From Fomes fomentarius (taxonomy: Eukaryota; Basidiomycota; Agaricomycetes; Polyporales; Polyporaceae): DNA of 64,000 bases. The notes below the pieces were generated by a model, which had not been told where the DNA came from, searched no databases, and saw only the letters and a program-made list of their open reading frames with translations. Every line of letters begins with the position of its first letter. Positions within the stretch are counted from its first letter, which is position 1. The position numbers and the translations under genes are program-made. The stretch spans positions 124,001-188,000 of the forward strand of contig JABYQN010000019.1 in the NCBI GenBank assembly GCA_022606135.1, read 5' to 3'. Shown here piece after piece: positions 26,812 through 37,755 of the stretch.

Positions 26812-28961
26812 ATGGCCTGGGTTTACAACCACTCCGAATGCCTGAATAATCCTTGTCTCACCGCGGAGGACGTTGTGTCCCTGAAGGAGTTCACCAGAAC
26901 AGCTGACGCACACACGTGGTGCATCCAGAAAATCGGGGAGCTGGAGGATCGCATTGCTGCACTTCGTGTGGCCTGTGACGGTACTTCTCCTATCCAACAG
27001 ATCCCTTCCGAAGTCTTGATGCTGATCTTTGGTCTCGTTCACCCGGCATCGTACTCCACGGCCTTCTCCTTATGAGAGTATGCCGTCATTGGAACACTAC
27101 TATCCTCCGTACCGAGGCCTTCTGGTCGAACGTCGTTGAAGACAGCGAAGACCTGTGGTCATCCTCTCGAGAAGATCTTGCTTACAACAAAGCGAGGTTG
27201 CAGCTCGCGCTCACCCATCTCCGTGCCCCACCTCGACGTCTGACCACCCGAGGGCTACCCGTGTCAGCGGCGGATTACATCACCAAACATGCCCAAATCA
27301 TGTCATTTCTTCGCATATGGGTCATGAGGACCGGCGAGCTAGAGACAATTGACGAGTGGGTACGGGCGGGTTTGCCTCGTCTGGAGCACCTGGACATTGC
27401 CCAGAATCCTGGTTCTCGCTTTGGATACTGGAGACTGCCGTGCCTACGCAGCCAATCTCTCCCTCGTCTGCATACTCTGAGCATCGCTGGCCCACACTTC
27501 ATGGTCAAAGGCCCATTCCCCTCCCTGCGGCATCTCACTCATTACAAGTGCAAATGTCAGCGCTGCGAGGACCGCTACAAAGATCCGTCGACGGGCACCC
27601 TGGAAAACGTTGTGGACGCCCTAGCGTGTTGTGGTGAACTGGAGTCACTCGTCATTCGCAATTCTGCAATCTCCTCTCCTTGCAGTAACCTCTGTCGCCT
27701 GTCTTCCCCCCAATGTACGGTACATCTCCCTGCGTTACGCTACCTCGAGATCAACGAGGAACTTCCGGTGATAAAAGAACTTCTATCCCACACCACCTTC
27801 CCTACAGAGACCGTGCTCGACATCATGATCCGATACTTGCACCTCGACACTGGCAATTGGGCGTACATGACCTTCGTTAAGCTCTTTCCCGAAAACTTGG
27901 TGGCTTCTTTACGCGCCATATCTGCGGCCGAGAGCGCACACTACATCCACGACACCGCAGAAGGCAAGATGGAAGTGATGGCCTATATCGCCGGCAAGCG
28001 CAGGCTTCACATCTCGTGCTACGAAGAGGACGAAAACCAGATCGACGACTACTTCAAGCTGTTCTCCCCAGTCGCGACGCTCGCCGAACTCACGTTGGTC
28101 ACTCGGGAGCCCCTTCAGAATTGTCTCCCGTTACTCCAGCACGGTATCCATACCCTCAGCCTATGGGGCGCCGATGTCAAACGTCTTCTCTTGCCCTCTC
28201 TGCGAGGATCGATCGAGACAGCGCCCGTGTTCCGCGGCCTACGGCACCTCTCGTTCTGGTGGGATGGTGTAGCAAGGGACCGGGAGGGGTCGACCAACGA
28301 CGGAAGATACGATACTAGCGACGAGGACGACTCGGATGGGAGTTCAGTCGCAGAGGAGGACCTGGACAGCGTCAGACAGACGCACGAACCCCGCCCATGC
28401 GGCCATGAGGGGTGCGGTCTGCAACCCTGCTCCTACAGCTCGTCCGAGTGTCAGGAGTTCTGTGCAGCTCTCGCGCCATACTTTGGGCCGGGACCAGGAC
28501 GAATACCACTGGAGAGCTTGGAGGTTCGGATCGTTGATCCAAAAGAAGAAGGCTCCGACTTCCCTCATGGGGATGCAGAGCTGGTGCCGGAACGGCTACG
28601 TGCGGGCCTAGGACATCTGATTCCCAGCCTTACTGTGTCTTACTATAGCCTGTTGGATACGTATAGTGAGTTCTTGAGATTGCCACGACCTGTCGTTTTG
28701 CTTGGACACGTGGGGCACGTGAATGTACACTACGTAGGAATCCATGTGAATCTAAGATGCAGACAGCCCTCGAACCATGTTGTAGATGGTCCAGAGCTGC
28801 ACAAGTACACTCGAAGTCGTCGGCGAACTTTGCGCGGAGTGAAGCTTGGATTTGCTAATGAACAATTTGAGAGCGTCGAGGATATTGTAATTTTTTTCTG
28901 TGATTCCGACCATGTCTTTGGGCTGGTTATTGCAAACGGGGCATTCCTTCCAGCAGCATGA
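26812..28961 (+). CDS. F-box/LRR-like protein, interrupted by one base
   Basis: F-box proteins are substrate receptors of SCF ubiquitin ligases. From the ATG at 26812 the product has a helical start (TADAHTWCIQKI), the first half of an F-box (IQQIPSEVLMLIFGLV) and, after a one-base shift at 27070-27075 (an ATGA overlap), the second half (MRVCRHWNTTILRTEAFW) and a long leucine-rich part. A late acidic insert (TSDEDDSDGSS) and a GHEGCGLQPCSY Cys-rich bit lie before the conserved RLRAGLGHL block. Alignment to the copy at 29338 shows that exactly one base is missing at the break. The frame then runs about 100 codons past where relatives stop. More distant from the other F-box copies here than they are from each other. 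Confidence 0.7.
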
Positions 28962-29160
28962 CATCGAAAATCTCCGAATCGGCCGTCGTCATCATCTGGA
29001 CGCCGAGGTATGAGATAAGTACTTAGTGTATGAGAGCTTGGATGAGTGAGAAATATTAAGCGCGTCCGCCACCTCAAAGGTTGAAACACGCAGAGGTAGA
29101 GTACTCGAATGTGACCCAAGTGCAAAACAGATTGCCGGGAGCCCCGAACGGAGATAGCTG
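28962..29160 (-). pseudogene. F-box gene scrap
   Basis: About 90 bp near 28970-29060 match the leucine-rich part of the F-box copy at 29338 (YLGVQMMTTADSE on the minus strand). It lies at the 3' end of the gene at 26812, where two cassettes meet tail to tail. Confidence 0.6.
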
Positions 29161-29275
29161 ACAATTGTATGGACAACTTCGCCGTCGACACTGCAGGGAG
29201 CGAGTCTGAGCGAGAGCCTAGGACGAGGATTGTACCCTCATCAGCCCCCACACAAATATTCTTCGTGCTGAATAT
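29161..29275 (+). repeat. F-box cassette 3'-flank repeat, copy 2
   Basis: Same block as 15052-15190 (core GTCGACACTGCAGG), positioned downstream of the F-box gene at 29338-30975. Confidence 0.65.
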
Positions 29276-29337
29276 CGTCCTCCATTGGCAGACAATTGGC
29301 AAAAGTGTACGCGGAATACATAAAGAGATGACGATTA

Positions 29338-30975
29338 TTAGTCGACACGATTCTTGGAGACTCCAAGTTCAGGTCTAAAGTTACAACAGTAATCAATCGT
29401 CCCGTCGAAGTACCGCACAGAGATGTGCTGCGCCAGATGTCCTAGGCCGGCGGACAGCCACTCCTGCACCTCATCAGCCCTCCAAGTGGCGCGGTAATCG
29501 TCTGGATCAAAGATGTAAATAACCAAACTCTTCAAGGGTGTTGGTCCCGTCCGCTTTTCGAGGGCTGGAGCGAGCGTCCCACACAGTGCCTCGCAATCGG
29601 ATTGTTCGTATAGAACAGGCGTTTGATACCCAGTGTACGAACGGGAGCGTGCAACTCGGGTTTCCGTTTTCTGCGGTATCCTCCCTCGCCATAGAAATTC
29701 AAGGTGTGGAACGGACGAGAGATAGGGGGCGAAGTGGTTGACGAGGGATGTAACATTAGTGTGGTCGATGGTGTTAAGAGAGGAGTACTCGATCGTGATG
29801 TGTACTCTCCGCCAGTCGCCGACATATGTAGCCACACGCCAGCACTCATCATTCCTGTCATCCATGAGGTGCACACGCTCGGCGGAGGACAAGGCGGAGA
29901 ATAACGTGACAAATGTTTTCGGGATCGCGTTGACGAAGTTCGTCCCAGGTGAGTACGACAGGTCGGCGGCGAGTGTGAAGTCGAGTACGGAGGCGTTGGG
30001 GAGGTCGAGATGTGTGAGGAGGGAGAAAATCTGGTGAGGAAAGCCGGCCAATGTGAGCTTGTGCAGCAAGGGGAGCGAGACAAGACGGTTCGAAGGGACC
30101 CCTTCCAATGTACGATCCATCTCTGACGTTTGGAAGTGCAGTGTCTCCAATCGTGAACACCGTTCGAGAGCATTGAAAAAGCCGCACATTTGCATGCTGG
30201 TCGACTCTACGCAGCGTGCGCACGAGCAGTCCTCCAATATCAGATGCCGTAGGGACAATGGAGGCTCGTCGACGCTGAAATGAACGGCCGCGATCTGGAG
30301 CGTATGGAGGAGGGAGAAGTCTTGGCTGCGCAGGTGAAATCCTACGGGAACTGGGTCTTCCCAGATGTCGTCCCAGGCGATAGAGAGGTGCTCCAAGCGA
30401 GGCATTCCAGGGAGAACTATAGCATTGAACGTGTCCGAATCGGCCGACGTCATGATCTGGACGTCGAGGTATGAGAGCTTGGGGGCATGAGGGAGCAGAG
30501 CCTCCGCCACCTCGCCGATTCCGCGGATGGATAGACGCAGAGGGCGAACACCCGAATGCGCCAGAGCAAAGCGCATCACCGCGAGCCCACGATGGTCATC
30601 GCTCAAGGGAGGCAGCCTCCAATAGTCGCCTCTCGGATGGGCATCTTCGATGAGGTTTGCCCAGAATGATGGGGTTCGTAGCAGGACTTGGTTCCAACGA
30701 CGGCATACCCTTAAGATAGAGAATGCGTCTGCACGTGTCGCTGGACATAGATGCGCAAACGTCAACATGAGGAGTTCAGAAGGGAGGTGTCGAAAGGGAG
30801 CGGTTAGGTCGCGAACGGTGCGGAGGGCCACCATGCGTCTCTTTAGCTCGCTGATCTTCTGCTTGCACCACTTATGAGCATCAGCTGTCCTCTGCAGACC
30901 CCGCATGCGAGCAACATCTCCTTTTGAAAGCCGAGAATCGCCGAGAATCTCAGGGTAGAGTGATTGCCAGTCCAT
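29338..30975 (-). CDS. F-box/LRR-like protein, copy 2 (intact)
   Basis: Single exon, 545 residues from the ATG at 30975. The order is a helical region (HKWCKQKISELKRRMVALR), an F-box (FRHLPSELLMLTFAHLCPAT...RVCRRWNQVLLRTPSFWANL, about residues 60-110), then leucine-rich segments (MPRLEHLSIAWD, LLHTLQIAAVHF, SLRHLILEDCSC, LETLHF, LTHLDLPNASVLDF) and a conserved C-terminal EWLSAGLGHLAQ. It should act as a substrate adaptor of an SCF ligase; the target is unknown. It is the only copy of this subfamily here that keeps both the helical region and an unbroken frame, so it is the best reference for the broken copies at 15304 and the shortened one at 39881. The frame is open above the ATG, so an upstream start is possible. 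Confidence 0.85.
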   Translation of the reverse strand: MDWQSLYPEILGDSRLSKGDVARMRGLQRTADAHKWCKQKISELKRRMVALRTVRDLTAPFRHLPSELLMLTFAHLCPATRADAFSILRVCRRWNQVLLRTPSFWANLIEDAHPRGDYWRLPPLSDDHRGLAVMRFALAHSGVRPLRLSIRGIGEVAEALLPHAPKLSYLDVQIMTSADSDTFNAIVLPGMPRLEHLSIAWDDIWEDPVPVGFHLRSQDFSLLHTLQIAAVHFSVDEPPLSLRHLILEDCSCARCVESTSMQMCGFFNALERCSRLETLHFQTSEMDRTLEGVPSNRLVSLPLLHKLTLAGFPHQIFSLLTHLDLPNASVLDFTLAADLSYSPGTNFVNAIPKTFVTLFSALSSAERVHLMDDRNDECWRVATYVGDWRRVHITIEYSSLNTIDHTNVTSLVNHFAPYLSSVPHLEFLWRGRIPQKTETRVARSRSYTGYQTPVLYEQSDCEALCGTLAPALEKRTGPTPLKSLVIYIFDPDDYRATWRADEVQEWLSAGLGHLAQHISVRYFDGTIDYCCNFRPELGVSKNRVD

Positions 30976-31443
30976 CTCTGAGTGGGTTAGGTAAATGAAC
31001 TGTGACGTGGGGAAGTAGAGCGCGTGAGTTACGCACCCGATCACTTCTGTGACTAAGTCAATGATGCGCAGTTTCGCGTCTTCAACTACGCCTCTTCTAC
31101 AATCCAACGAGGAGTCCGCGTAACACGGAGGCGGTTTGCTGTCGGTGTTCGACCCTAGTACCGAACCCGGTTAGGTAGGAACTGTCGATTCAGGCAGAAG
31201 ATGCAGTCACCTGTGTAGAAGAGTCTCCGGTTCGAAGCCAGAGAGAAAAAATCAGGAACGTCGTCAACGAGGCAAGACGAAAGGAGTCTGAGAACAAGTT
31301 CAACGTTGAACAATAGAATTGTGGTCACAGTGGTGTTGATGTGCAATGATGTCACGTGATTCAGCGCCTGTTTTTCTGAACCTCTGAGTCTCGGGCTCGA
31401 ACTTAACTTGTCAAGACTAAGTACGAGTCCGATCTGACTTTGA
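30976..31443. other. Upstream flank of F-box copy 2
   Basis: Shared in part with 16887-17270 and with 39541-39880, so it belongs to the duplicated F-box cassette and probably holds its promoter. From about 31330 it becomes unique until the ARO1 fragment. Confidence 0.5.
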
Positions 31444-31966
31444 GACACTGTTATCCCTATTACGAAAGACGATGGATCGACGGTGCTGTACGGGGAGAAC
31501 ACAGACTGGCGTGCCATCATCCAGATATTCGTCGGTCGCCTGTCGAGCATCTCAAGCCCGAGACCGCGTTGATCATCACCGCGAGCGGCACGTCTCGGGC
31601 GGCGGAGTATGCCATGTGGAAGCTGGGAGTCGACACAATCTACTTGTTCCACCGCCACACGAGCAGCGGACAGGCCCTCGTCGACGCATTCCCTGATGTC
31701 TAAGATCAAAGTCGTTGTGGCCTGAGGGAGGGGCGACGCCGGTCATCATCTCGACCATGCCTCCTTCCGCGACCTCGTTCGAGCTGTCTACCAACGGGAC
31801 GGTGTTCCTGGGCAGCTCAGTGCTCGCTGCACCGACCGATATGACATACAAGCCTGCGGAGACACCTCTGCTCGTGCTCGCGAAGAATGTCGATAAGTAG
31901 TGGCAGACCGTCAAGGGCGTTGGAGTGTTGCTGGAGCAGGGTTATCATCAGTTCCAGTTGAGACTG
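31444..31966 (+). pseudogene. ARO1 3'-end fragment 2 (shikimate dehydrogenase part)
   Basis: The plus strand reads DDGSTVLYGENTDW, then LGVDTIYLFHRHTSS and, after frame changes, NGTVFLGSSVLAAPTDM, matching intact ARO1 6278-6840. A small deletion and a stop after the DAFPDV block break the frame. It abuts the 3' repeat of acidic-tail copy C and is convergent with it, as intact ARO1 is with copy B. Confidence 0.85.
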
Positions 31967-32605
31967 GTTCCACACTTCATTTGATGCGTGGTGTCATCAT
32001 GTACTGAATGGATCGGACGCTGCCCAATCTATTGCGGGGGCGGGGGCGTCCTTCAAGTTAGCTCATCACATCACACAGAGGGATGGGGCTACGCACTTAG
32101 CATGACAGGTTACCAAGCCCTGGTCGCCATCTAGACGTGGCCGACGACGACAGCCCAACAGAGGACCCCTTTCAGCTAAATCTCGAAAGTCGAACGTACT
32201 ACAATGAGATTGTCCACGAGACCCTCGGAGCGAGAGACGAGTGCGGGAAACATACCGGCTGCGTATATGGGTTGAGATATTGAAGTGAACATAAGCGGAA
32301 TGCGTACACTTGGAAATATCGGGGCCAACTTGAATAAGACGCGGAGTCTGCTTGATCAACGCCTCGGAGGCAAGGAAGGCATCGTAGCTCTGAGCTTTGG
32401 GTTACGACGCAGAGAGAGCCACTCCTTGCCGCACTCGGAGATTCGAGAACAAAGCGAAATTCATGATATGAGACAGGACATGTACATGAGATCAGACGAC
32501 ACATACGCGGTCACTTTAGGATGTCATCAGCGACTGCCAGACTGACACGAACAGGTCACTCACCTCGACTTTCTCGTCCCACCGTCACCCCAGGCCGGTC
32601 ACAGC
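31967..32605 (-). repeat. Conserved 3' segment, copy C
   Basis: Inverted match to 1222-1980. The end nearest the ARO1 fragment (TGAAGTGTGGAACCAGTCTC on the minus strand) also occurs at the end of copy D. Confidence 0.6.
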
Positions 32606-33483
32606 CTACCGGTGGTTCCCAGCCCCCGCCTCATCTACCCCGACTGCTTCGCCAGTGTCGTCGTCGTCATCGTCGTCGTCTTCCTCGTCCACAAGTACCT
32701 CTTCCTCTTCCTCATCCTCATCCTCATATTCTTCGTCCAACTCGGGATCATCAACATCCAGACCTCGTACGTCACTCAAGCGCATAAAACGCTCATTCCA
32801 GATATCCCAAATATCCTGCCCAAGCCGTTCTCGATACTCTGGCGCAACAAGATTGGCGTACAGCCAAGAGCTCGGCCAATCCTCACCTCTGCGCGCCACA
32901 TGTGAACTCAGACATACAGGATGAGAACAACATGACTCACGTGCGAGGACCACGACGCTGCTCCACTGACCACCACCAAAGGACTGGCTTGCCACCAAAC
33001 AGTTTGGACGCCTTCTTCACTTGCGCCCTCGGATCCATGTACGAACGGCGAACCCCGCGCATGTTGTAGTTCGTCCACATCTCCAAGATGAACTCGTAGT
33101 CGTCTGAGAAGGGGTATGCGAGCTTTGCGCCAGGAAGCTTGGCCCGCCTGATGATGTGTTCTACGGTGGCCGTGACAGAGTCGTAGTATTCGGCCGGGCC
33201 CTTTGCGTCGTATTCTTGTTGATACTGGGTGAGGAGATTGTGCTCGCGCACAAACTCGACTGCATCACTGCGGTTGAAGCCAATGCCATACGAAAGGAGA
33301 GGCATTCGGTATGAATAAATGTCGTCGTCATCGTCGTCGTGGTTGGGTACGTAGCACGAGGGCAAGAATTCGAATGGTGGATGCCAGTCTTCCCAGATAC
33401 CCTAAAGCTGTGCATAAGTACAGCAGCACAATGAAGCTCTGATGAGGACAGACCGGCTCTGGATAGCGAGTAGATTGAGACAT
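32606..33483 (-). CDS. Acidic-tail protein of unknown function, copy C
   Basis: Exons 33483-33454, 33401-32941 and 32888-32606 join to 257 residues with the splice points of copies A and B. The frame is intact. The acidic tract is shorter and ends DDDDDDDTGEAV. The DK codon before the stop has changed to DE and the putative donor GT there to GC, which argues that the short NHR ending is the real terminus. Its start lies 160 bp from the start of the PD-(D/E)XK-like gene, read the other way, so the two may share control. Function unknown. Confidence 0.6.
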
Positions 33484-33643
33484 AGTCACAAATGGTGCAA
33501 GTCGTCGAAAGGCAAGGATTGTTCGACTTCGAGGCGCCGAGACTGATAATCTAGCGCCCTTGACAATGACTAGTAGCGCGCATGGTTCGCGCGTTTGAAC
33601 TTGCCGCTTGCTACTACATCCTCAGATCTCAAGGCCTTACATC
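33484..33643. promoter_or_regulatory. Divergent intergenic region, copy C
   Basis: 160 bp between the two opposite start codons, closely matching 177-331. Conservation across the whole spacer, and not only next to one gene, suggests a shared bidirectional promoter or simply recent duplication. Confidence 0.45.
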
Positions 33644-36247
33644 ATGTCTGTGAATCTCCCTCCGGAATGCCAGGCATCTGTGTCTGCAAGTGCGCTCGAT
33701 GATGTATGTCCTTCAATTTGATTATTACCGTCACGGAGAGTCGCGCTCCTAGTAGGATCGACTAACCAATCTTTCTACCTCGACTCAGGTCCTGCATATT
33801 GAGAAGGCTGATATGGATCGTCGGGCGTTATGCGCATTCAATTTTGCTATGAAATCTCCCAAGGAAGAGTGGCGAACGTATGGCTTCATCTCCGAGCTAT
33901 TGTTCATGTTTGCCCTTGCGATGTCCACCCCGACCACAACCATTGGTCTAGTACCACAATTCAACCTGATCCCTAACCAGGCCATTCCCGACTTTGGTGC
34001 ATATGTTCAGCGTGTGGATGTCAGCCCTTCCATGGGCTTGGTGTGGGAAGCCAAACCGTTATCTGGCTTGAATAATTGGCAGGGTCCCAGGCTATCTGTC
34101 TCAAAGTTCTGGAAAAAAGCAATCTTCAAGGCTGAGGCTTCTCTCACCAAGCACTATGATTCGATAGAAGCCTATGCAGAAGAATCCTTCAGAGAATCTA
34201 GCCCACCAGTACTCCCTGGACAACATCTTTTCATCGTTTTCTCCTCTGGCCCCGTCTTCTCTGTCTTCGAATTCACGCGGAATGAATACTTCGAGAAATG
34301 GACGCTTGACCCAGAATATGCTAAAAATGTTCAACCAGAGGTATAGACACCGCTTGCCTCTTCAGCCTCAACTTACTGATGTATTGAGATAGAGGCGACG
34401 CCTTGCACCAAAAGTTCACTACTTGTTCCAGCCGATGTTCACGATCAGTGATGATAAATCAACAGTGACTTGGTCCCCCAGATCCTTGCTGCTATGCATC
34501 TCCCCTACAAAGACCTCAACCTTTCAAGCAAGGTTCCATGGTTCCATCCTGTAACCCCGATGGAAACAGGGGCAGACGAAGGTGTAAGTCTAAGTCTACA
34601 CGGTCGAATCATCTGACAAATTCCTGACATACCACTGGTATATAGCTGCAATTTGTGATGAAGCATACTGCCAAGAAATTCAAGGACGATATCAAGAACT
34701 ATCTCGAAGGAGAGAAGACTCATGTAACTTCTGATCAAGCGAACGAGTCAGAGTATGTTCCTAAGCGTGCACGGCAGCGGCTGCAGCCCGAGGTACGTGC
34801 AGCTTGAACATCAAGATCACCGTCATTATGTTGATTTCAACCGTATATGACCACTGCAGGAAAATCCGAGTCGCCCTCCCCACGGTACTGCTACAGCAAC
34901 AGTATCCTCAGTAACCTCCGACATCATACTGGCAGTCACCACTGCCCCATCTGTTACTCCTACAGTCACGACTACAGCAACATCGGAGACCGTCCAGTCC
35001 CTTGCCCCTGCAGTAGTGGCACCCATGTCATCCACAACTATCCATCCTCGTGCTACCAGTCACTCGTCGCCCGGCCGGGTTCGCTTCAAGACAACTCCAC
35101 CTATGTCTCGTGGCAATACAGGAGGTGCTGCCTCTACCGATCTGGTTCATCTGATGGGCGCCGTTGTGTGCTCTGGCCAACTACCTCAGGATGCGCGACC
35201 GCCGGTCCGTCAGAAGCGGAAAGGTCGGGTTTCGGACTCTGGAGCTGCTGATCTCGAGGCCAATGTGCCAAAGAAACGACCCAAAGCGTCCAGTGCTACT
35301 GGTGAAGGGGCGTCGGCTGCAAGTGTGCCTAATCAGGATAGGCTGAGTGGCTTCCTTGTCGTGCTGGAGAGTAAGAGACAGTCTGTGTCTGTGTGTGAGC
35401 CAATCTCAACACCTCCAGCCTCGAACCCTCCTCCCCATACCAACAATACAGTGTATGCTCCCGCCCTCTCTGCCACTCAACGAGGACTGCCCACTAGTAC
35501 CACTGTCACAGTGTCCTCCGACACTCCCGCCGTCGAAGACGCTCCAAGTCCTACTCCCGATGTGTCGCAATCTCACCCCTCCGTCAGCCAACCTCAGGCT
35601 GATCACTTGCCCGTTGCTCATGACCAATCCCCAGGGCCTGAGGGTACTGCCCCGTCCGAAGCTGTTGACCGTGACGGCTGCGACTTGGACGCAGGAATCC
35701 TGGCAGACCTCGAAGGGTCGGATGCCGACAATGCAACTGGCACCAACTCCCGGGGCGGCGTAAGGCGGTGCAATCGATAAGATGGATTCGCAGACCCCAG
35801 GACCTAATTGCCGACCTTCCCCCGCTGCCACTTGGGAGCGGGACAGATCCCAAGTTGCAGAAGAAGCCGGATATACGCTCGGGCGGCCCGAAAACGCGTT
35901 ATATAATGGAGCGGCGGTATGCGCATCTCATCGCCACCTTGCCGAAACCCCACGTTGTCTTACAACCGCGCAAACGGACAAACTCTAAGTCCAACGACTC
36001 TAGAAACAAGGATCAGCAGGCTCGGGCAGGGCCCTCGGGCGAGAGAAGAGAGCACAGATCAGAGAGGGCTGTTGAGGGCAACGAGGATGAGGATGATGAC
36101 GATGACGATGAGGTCCACGAGGATTTGGACGATGACGATGCCGAGGTGGAGGACAACGAGGATAAGGAGGACAACGACGAGGACAACAACGACGAGGATG
36201 GCCAGGATCAGTATAGCGAGGCTGAGGAAGACCAGGATGTCCAGTAG
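33644..36247 (+). CDS. PD-(D/E)XK nuclease-fold-like protein with Thr/Ser/Pro-rich middle and acidic tail
   Basis: Seven exons (33644-33703, 33789-34340, 34393-34413, 34482-34583, 34646-34792, 34860-35759, 35801-36247), all phase 0, give 742 residues. Residues about 20-205 show the order expected of a PD-(D/E)XK fold: a helix with Glu (KEEWRTYGFISELLFMFALA), then AIPDFGAYV, then GLVWEAKPL (the ExK motif), then a helix and a hydrophobic strand (HLFIVFSSG). The middle is rich in Thr, Ser and Pro with KRPKA-type basic patches that could be nuclear signals. The last exon has a basic stretch and then about 55 mostly Asp/Glu residues. Nuclease activity is inferred from motifs alone; the third and fourth exons are the least certain. 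It is divergent from acidic-tail copy C, and a second copy starts at 176 (minus). Confidence 0.55.
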
Positions 36248-36713
36248 AGATCACCGATCACAACATGTACGCTGCTGCAGCACTGCAGCGATATCCCACT
36301 CATCGCCGGAGTGGTAGTGAAGGTGACCATATGCTTCGCAGAATTGAACTTGACCTCGGGGAACGTGTCTGCGTCCAGTGTGAGCCACGAGCATGGCACC
36401 CATCCCACTTGAGCGTGTCTGCGAAGGAGTGGAAGGCAGTGGCGAAGCCCGCCGAATCGACGTCCGACGTCGGAGGGTGAGAGTCAACGCGGAACAGGTA
36501 GTGGTCTATCGGCGTAGCGCGGAATTGGATTGCATTCAGACCATAGCTGGAACGGTCGATCTGTCTCTCGATACGCTGCACGGCCCCGCGCCCGCCACTT
36601 GCGCTGCGCCCTTTGTCACGAAATAGTGCTGGACCATCCCCGTTTGCGTCGGTGATCGTGAGCCGGGGGCGTCTCCATGCCTTGGGTACTAGGTGGGACC
36701 ATGCACAGCTCAA
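36208..36713 (-). other. Protein-like fragment, family not recognised
   Basis: One frame reads AIQFRATPIDHYLFRVDSH and GFATAFHSFADTLKWDG; after a shift near 36400 another reads DADTFPEVKFNSAKHMVTF. Composition is that of a real protein, not of a shadow frame, but no start, no full exon set and no family were found. It overlaps the 3' end of the gene at 33644 by about 40 bp. It is probably a gene remnant brought in with the ARO1 piece that follows. Confidence 0.3.
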
Positions 36714-36730
36714 CTCAACGACGTCGTGTC

Positions 36731-36990
36731 ACTGCGGCAGGGCGAGAGTGACATCCGAATAGTGAGACTGAGGAATTAGGACCTGCAATCTTGTCGTTCG
36801 TCGGATGGACCCTCACTAGTGATATTGCGGACCACAGGATCTTGCGCACGCTGAGAGGCGAAGGGGTGACCTACGAAAAGCGTCCGCGCGACACTCAAAT
36901 ACGTCAATGATGAGTTCTCCGTAGGTCGAGCAGACTCCTTCACCTGCTGATTCGCAATGCCAATGATACGAGTGGTGGTCGGCCTGCTGC
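36731..36990 (-). pseudogene. ARO1 internal fragment 3, with deletions
   Basis: Three short blocks match separate parts of ARO1: 36731-36785 with 7762-7816, about 36841-36930 with 7893-8056, and about 36930-36990 with 8868-8930. The last join skips about 800 bp of ARO1. Unlike fragments 1 and 2 it comes from the dehydroquinase, kinase and EPSP synthase parts, and its strand relative to copy D is reversed, so it arose separately. Confidence 0.75.
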
Positions 36991-37755
36991 CAATCAATAT
37001 TTGCGGTCATGGAACGAATCAAAACTCACTTTCGCTGGCCTAATTTATGCCGTGTCCCTATCCTACAACCTGCCTGCACGGTCACCTGCACGCCTCACGC
37101 CCTGCGATCGTCTTCTTTTCGTCCCACTACCCTCGCCGCTAGACTGTCACACAGCGCAACGGCAATGAACGGCATGGTGCGTGCGCGCGGCTGTTACCGA
37201 TGATGTTAGAAGAGATGAAGGTTGCACACGCTGTAGGCTGTACCTCTCGAGAGCGGAGCTTACGGTTGAAGGTGCGATCACGGGCAGTAAGAAGATTGCG
37301 GTGGCGCGAGCGTTTTGCAGACATGAACGGACATAAACGAGGTGTGCGGAGTGGGCATAAGAATTCGGGGAGAGGATATAGTTGCGTTGAATCTCTCGTA
37401 TATCCCGACATTCATGAGGTTGCTGATCCGCATCTACAGCGTGCAGTGCCCAGATGGTTGCAGGTGTGTGATCTTGCGCACTGTTACACTTGTCGAGATC
37501 GATGTCCATATCGCACGATCTAATAAGGCCGACCCTGTCGAGCCCAGCAGATGTCGGTGTCGATACAATCAAGTAATAGAGACTATGGGTACAACTCACC
37601 GAACAGCTCCTTTAGTGGCGACCCTGACCTCCCAGACAATGCGCAAGCCGTACTGCAACACCATCACGAGGGCGTCGTTTTCGGGAAGGATTGCTGAGTA
37701 GCTGGTGATGGAAAGATGGACGATGACCAAGAGAGGAAGGGAGATGTGAACGAGG
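36991..37755. other. Unassigned, with one dispersed repeat
   Basis: It contains the second copy of the exon-like element at 37228-37366. The 150-codon minus-strand frame at 37147-37599 covers that element and has no other recognisable content. Confidence 0.35.
37228..37366 (-). repeat. Dispersed exon-like element, copy 2
   Basis: Inverted match to 23571-23692. It again ends in CTCTCGAGAG followed by GT on its own strand. Confidence 0.5.
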
